From Chlamydia trachomatis (lineage in GTDB: Bacteria > Chlamydiota > Chlamydiia > Chlamydiales > 2-12-FULL-49-11), in assembly GCA_945870925.1 (NCBI GenBank), contig CAMBTZ010000054.1, forward strand, positions 1 through 8,764: DNA of 8,764 nt, in the 5' to 3' direction. A model generated the notes under the pieces. The model did no database searches. It was not told where the DNA came from and saw only the letters and a list, made by a program, of their open reading frames with translations. Shown here one piece after another: positions 5,657-8,764 of the stretch. Every line of letters begins with the position of its first letter. Position 1 is the first letter of the stretch. The position numbers and the translations under genes were made by a program.

Positions 5657-5908
5657 ATGGATCTAAGTTTTACAAATACACAAGAAAAAATCATTTCGGC
5701 ATCTAAGCTAGTGTTTACAGTTAAAAAGCTGGCAATTAGAAATCGAGAACATGGAGCTTGGCCTGACTCCGAACATGCAATCTGGGCTCTTCGCGCTGGC
5801 GCACCCGCAAATGGCTTTGGCAAAGCCTTCATTACAGTTGGACGCCGAGTGCTCATAGATTTTGACCGTTTCTGGGAAGCACTACAAGAAACTCGCGAGG
5901 CTAAATAA
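5657..5908 (+). CDS. Small DNA-binding protein, excisionase/AlpA-like regulator
   Basis: An 83-residue protein. An ATG at 5645 is in frame, but GGAGA (5647-5651) lies just after it and six bases before the ATG at 5657, so 5657 is the better start. The N-terminal half contains a helix (KLVFTVKKLAIRN), followed by WPDSEHAIWALRAG and the C-terminal stretch NGFGKAFITVGRRVLIDFDRFWEAL. The 'VGRRVLID..F' ending matches a recurring class of short winged-helix, excisionase-like proteins in genomic islands, where a beta hairpin with arginines contacts DNA and the final helix packs against it. Position at the head of the replication operon fits the AlpA-type regulators of satellite elements, which control integrase expression or excision. 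The family pattern is recognised with moderate certainty; the role is inferred from context. Confidence 0.65.
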   Translation: MDLSFTNTQEKIISASKLVFTVKKLAIRNREHGAWPDSEHAIWALRAGAPANGFGKAFITVGRRVLIDFDRFWEALQETREAK

Positions 5909-5909
5909 A

Positions 5910-6125
5910 ATGTCTCAAGATAATTGGTGGGCCTTACAGTTTACAGAAAGAGTGAAAGAAATGGCCCACGCATATGACAAATTTTACACTGAGCGTGATG
6001 TAATAAATCTCGATTATGCAGAAAAGCTCTTTGAAGAACTAAACGACACTTACGAAATGGATTTAGACTTTGAATTTTATGTTGAACTTGGGAGAGCCTT
6101 GCTTAGAAACTCTCCCCAAAAATAG
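5910..6125 (+). CDS. Hypothetical 71-residue acidic protein in the replication operon
   Basis: The frame is open from 5862, but that start would bury 48 bases in the previous gene. The ATG at 5910 begins one base after the previous stop and has GCGAGG nine bases upstream, so I start there. The product (MSQDNWWALQFTERV...) is soluble and acidic, rich in aromatics and aspartate/glutamate (for example NDTYEMDLDFEFYVELG), and predicted mostly helical. It has no recognised domain. Close packing between the DNA-binding gene and the helicase gene (nine-base gap) implies co-transcription. Small acidic proteins in such positions can be helicase loaders, DNA mimics or regulators, but nothing in the sequence selects among these. 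Confidence 0.7.
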   Translation: MSQDNWWALQFTERVKEMAHAYDKFYTERDVINLDYAEKLFEELNDTYEMDLDFEFYVELGRALLRNSPQK

Positions 6126-6134
6126 GACTGATTT

Positions 6135-7946
6135 ATGAATAATAATTTACCTGAAGATCCTCTTGAAAATCAAGAGGAAGAAATAGTTTTAAATACATTA
6201 AAACGAGCTGAAGAAATTGAAGCCACAATTGAAAAAGATCTTCTGCCAGAGGGATTTGAACTAGATGCAGAAGGTCTTTGGTTCTTAGAAAAACGCGCCA
6301 AGGAAGATCCCTATCGTGTTTGGCTATCTTCTCCTCTTCGAATTACGGCATATACCCGTGATTTTAAAAATCAGAATCATGGCCGTATTCTTGAGTTTTC
6401 AGATATTGACAATTACAAACATCTCTGGACCATGGGGATGGAACTGCTTGCGGGAGATGCTGCAAGAATTTTAGGAGCTCTATTAAATATGGGACTCCTA
6501 ATTTCTTCTGGTAAAAAATCAAAAGATCGAATCATTGACTATATTACCCTTTGCAAACCTCTTAAAAAAGCTCGATGCGTATCTCAAACGGGATGGGCGA
6601 ATGGCGCTTTTATTCTCCCAACTGAGACGATTGGCTCTAAGGCAAGTGAAGTAATAATTTATCAAAATCCCACTGCATTCGAATCAACAAAAATTGCGTC
6701 CGGAATATTAGAAGAATGGCAGGAAAAAATATCTAAAAAAGCACAAGGCAATAGTCGATTAACACTAACATTATCTGCAAGTTTTACTGGACCTGTGCTC
6801 GATCTCATGCATCATGAGAATATTGGCATCCACCTTAGAGGAAGCAGTTCTTTAGGAAAATCCACAGCCGGTTTTGTTGCAAATTCTGTATGGGATTGTG
6901 AAAAAAATGTCCATCCAATGAGGTCAACGAGCAATGGGCTTGAAGGACTAGCTTTTCATTATAATGACAGGCTCTTTTGCTTAGATGAACTCGGCCAAGC
7001 ATCACCGCATGATATAGGCCATACAATTTATATGCTCGGCAATGGCACAGGCAAGAACAGAGCTACAAACCAAGGTTCTGCAAGAAATCAAAACCGCTGG
7101 AGATTAGTCTTTCTTTCTAATGGTGAGCTCAGCCTTGAACAACTTCTCAATGAGGTCGGCAAAAAAACAAAAGCAGGTCAAGAAGTCCGACTGATAGACC
7201 TCCCGGCAAATACCGGAAAATTTGGATTATTTGAAAATCTACATGAATTTGAAAATGGCTCTGATTTTTCTAAGTACTTAAAAAACGCCTGTAAAGAATT
7301 TTATGGCACCGCTGGAAAAGCTTTTTTGCTTGAGCTTGTAAAAGATCCCGAAGGAGCTGTTAATTATGTTAAAGCCGTCATAAACGGCCTAGAACAAAGA
7401 TTCTTACCAAAAGATGCATGCGGTCAGGTGATTAGAGTATTCAACAACTTTGCTCTTATTGCTGCAACAGGTGAGCTCGCCACAAAATATAAAATAACAG
7501 CATGGAAAGTCGAAGAAGCGGTCGAAGGTGTAATGAAATGCTTTCAAGATTGGCTAAATACGCGCGGCAACCTTGGAATGCACGAAGAAGAAGAGGCCAT
7601 AGCTCAAATAAAAAGTTTTTTTGAACAACATGCAGAAAGCAGATTTAGCTCCTGGAAAAATGATCCAATTGAGGATGGACGGACTTCCAATCGAGTTGGC
7701 TTTAAAAAAGAGGAACTTGATAAAGATGGAGTTGAAACTGGGGGTATGGAATTTTATGTTTTTTCACAATCCTTTCGAAAAGAACTTTGTAAAGGTTTAG
7801 ATCACAAAACTGTAGAGGCGGTATGCATCAAAAACAACCTGCTACAACCAGGAACTAATAACTCCCCAACACGTCCCGAAAGGTTACCCGGAAGCAATGG
7901 AACAACCCGCTGTTATCGATTCACTTCAAAGGTGTTAATTGAATAA
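6135..7946 (+). CDS. DUF927-family P-loop ATPase, probable replicative helicase
   Basis: This 603-residue protein probably unwinds DNA for replication of the element. The N-terminal third (about 1-200) includes an acidic start and a segment with RVWLSSPLRITAYTRD typical of DUF927 proteins. The ATPase core is clear: Walker A GSSSLGKST (236-244), Walker B LFCLDELGQ (280-288, D284 and E285), a sensor-like RLVFLSNGE (323-331) and a conserved QEVRLIDLPA (349-358) whose arginine could act as the finger residue. The C-terminal 100 or so residues (after 510) may be a DNA-binding or partner domain. DUF927 proteins (COG5519) usually sit beside CHC2 primases in satellites and islands, as here. An AGGA precedes the ATG with normal spacing. 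All motifs are intact. Confidence 0.9.
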   Translation: MNNNLPEDPLENQEEEIVLNTLKRAEEIEATIEKDLLPEGFELDAEGLWFLEKRAKEDPYRVWLSSPLRITAYTRDFKNQNHGRILEFSDIDNYKHLWTMGMELLAGDAARILGALLNMGLLISSGKKSKDRIIDYITLCKPLKKARCVSQTGWANGAFILPTETIGSKASEVIIYQNPTAFESTKIASGILEEWQEKISKKAQGNSRLTLTLSASFTGPVLDLMHHENIGIHLRGSSSLGKSTAGFVANSVWDCEKNVHPMRSTSNGLEGLAFHYNDRLFCLDELGQASPHDIGHTIYMLGNGTGKNRATNQGSARNQNRWRLVFLSNGELSLEQLLNEVGKKTKAGQEVRLIDLPANTGKFGLFENLHEFENGSDFSKYLKNACKEFYGTAGKAFLLELVKDPEGAVNYVKAVINGLEQRFLPKDACGQVIRVFNNFALIAATGELATKYKITAWKVEEAVEGVMKCFQDWLNTRGNLGMHEEEEAIAQIKSFFEQHAESRFSSWKNDPIEDGRTSNRVGFKKEELDKDGVETGGMEFYVFSQSFRKELCKGLDHKTVEAVCIKNNLLQPGTNNSPTRPERLPGSNGTTRCYRFTSKVLIE

Positions 7947-8066
7947 AAATAAATTGTTTATAAATTATAAGTTTATGGTGTTGTCACATTGTCACAATCA
8001 ATGCATTTTAATCCGTGACCTGCAAAGCACCATATCCATTAATGTCACTACAGTCACACTTGTCAC
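7944..8066. repeat. Repeat cluster 2 plus AT-rich stretch: candidate replication origin
   Basis: An AT-rich segment (about 7944-7976) is followed by TTGTCACA twice in tandem (7981-7996, 8-base period) and GTGACC at 8015-8020. Three units with a 9-base period follow: TGTCAC at 8043, AGTCAC at 8052 and TGTCAC at 8061. Read on the minus strand, the last three match the 9-base GTGACA array at 2141-2167, in the opposite orientation. Iterons next to AT-rich DNA and flanked by helicase and primase genes are typical of an origin. The array also ends only nine bases before the primase ATG, so it could instead or also be an operator. Confidence 0.65.
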
Positions 8067-8075
8067 GGGAAATAT

Positions 8076-8764
8076 ATGAATATACTTGATCTTGCAGAAG
8101 AATTAAATTTACAGCCTCGAAAAGCAGCCTCTACAAAGGGGGGCGAATATAAGGGAAAATGCCCTAGCTGCGAAATCGGTAAAGATCGCTTTTGTATTTG
8201 GCCATACCTGGGTGAATCAGGAGGATATTGGTGCAGAGTTTGTAATTGTAAAGGAGACGGCATTCAATTTTGCAGGGATTTTCTAGGAATGACCTTTACC
8301 GAAGCCTGCAAAAAGCTACATATCCAAAATAATTATATTGGAAAGTCTTCAATCCTCAAGATACCAAAAAAACCTATCTTTATTCCGCAAATTTCTGAAC
8401 CCGTAAATCTTGTATGGCAAAAAAGAGCAGAAGAATTCATCTCATGCTCTCATATCAATCTAATGGCAACCCCTTGCGCTATATCACTTCTAATTCAAAG
8501 AGGAATATCACTACAATCAATACAACAACATTCCCTTGGGTGGAATTCAAAAGACCTCTTTGAAGAAAAAGAAAAATGGGGTCTCAGCTCCACCATAAAG
8601 GAAAATGGGCAGATTAACCGGCAGTGGCTTCCTAAAGGCGTCGTAATCCCCTCATATTTAAACAACTCTGCAGTCAAAATAAAAATTCGAAGAAGTAACT
8701 GGACAATAGATGATTTTCTTCCTAAATATGCAGAGTTATCAGGCAGCAACAAAGCCCCCTCTTT
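8076..8764 (+). CDS. CHC2 zinc-finger DNA primase, N-terminal part; runs off the right edge
   Basis: The frame is open from ATG 8076 to the window end, giving 229 complete codons. It would synthesise RNA primers for replication of the element, working with the DUF927 helicase. The zinc-binding domain is visible: CPSC at residues 29-32 and CRVC at 53-56, followed by NCKGDGIQF (57-65) and FTEACKKL (74-81), the usual CHC2 pattern. It is followed by a linker with ISLLIQRGIS (136-145) and QHSLGWN (151-157), then GVVIPSY (188-194) and VKIKIRR (200-206), the segment that normally leads into the TOPRIM catalytic domain. The catalytic acidic residues of that domain lie beyond the edge. No clear ribosome-binding site precedes the ATG beyond a weak GGGA. 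It follows the helicase gene after 129 bases filled by repeat cluster 2. Confidence 0.9.
   Translation, partial: MNILDLAEELNLQPRKAASTKGGEYKGKCPSCEIGKDRFCIWPYLGESGGYWCRVCNCKGDGIQFCRDFLGMTFTEACKKLHIQNNYIGKSSILKIPKKPIFIPQISEPVNLVWQKRAEEFISCSHINLMATPCAISLLIQRGISLQSIQQHSLGWNSKDLFEEKEKWGLSSTIKENGQINRQWLPKGVVIPSYLNNSAVKIKIRRSNWTIDDFLPKYAELSGSNKAPS

Noticed and set aside
5617..5856. Minus-strand frame opposite the excisionase-like gene
   Set aside because: It is antisense to a well-supported gene and has no ribosome-binding site or family resemblance.
8063..8752. Two minus-strand frames (8063-8263 and 8495-8752)
   Set aside because: Both are shadows of the primase gene, whose zinc-finger motifs clearly establish the plus-strand frame.

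Overview
The window is one end of an integrated, self-replicating mobile element (satellite- or plasmid-like genomic island) together with about 266 bp of the host chromosome on the left. The DNA is AT-rich. The genes read well as a low-GC Gram-negative bacterium. The flanking chromosomal fragment and the style of the integrase, DUF927 and primase genes suggest an amoeba- or host-associated lineage such as Legionella/Coxiella-like Gammaproteobacteria or environmental chlamydiae. I cannot decide between these from sequence alone.

Layout, left to right. (1) Bases 1-200, minus strand: the 5' end of a chromosomal gene for an exported protein, apparently frameshifted in its signal-peptide region. 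(2) Bases 267-321: the 3' portion of a tRNA-Leu(UAA) on the minus strand, from the anticodon loop to the discriminator base, with no 5' half. This is the expected scar of integrase-mediated insertion. Its polarity places the element to the right and predicts an intact tRNA-Leu(UAA) beyond the right edge. (3) Bases 486-1668, minus strand: three small membrane-protein genes in a tight operon. (4) Bases 1826-2110: a divergent XRE-type regulator. (5) Bases 2141-2218: a first cluster of GTGACA repeats. (6) Bases 2407-3489: a tyrosine integrase, translationally overlapping a 393-residue protein of unknown function that ends at 4663. (7) Bases 4679-5387, minus strand: a HigB/HigA-type toxin-antitoxin pair, whose toxin appears to start at ATT, with a perfect 12-bp inverted repeat over its promoter. 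(8) Bases 5657-7946: a small DNA-binding (excisionase-like) protein, a 71-residue acidic protein and a DUF927 P-loop helicase-like protein. (9) Bases 7982-8066: a second, inverted cluster of the same repeats beside an AT-rich stretch. (10) From 8076, running off the right edge: a CHC2 zinc-finger primase.

How it fits together (inference): the integrase and att site give site-specific insertion. The excisionase-like protein may control excision or transcription. The helicase, primase and repeat clusters form a replication module, with the second cluster plus AT-rich DNA as the best origin candidate. The toxin-antitoxin pair would stabilise the element. The membrane trio and the integrase-coupled orphan are the accessory genes of unknown function. 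I see no capsid, terminase, relaxase or rRNA genes, no CRISPR array and no insertion sequence in this window.
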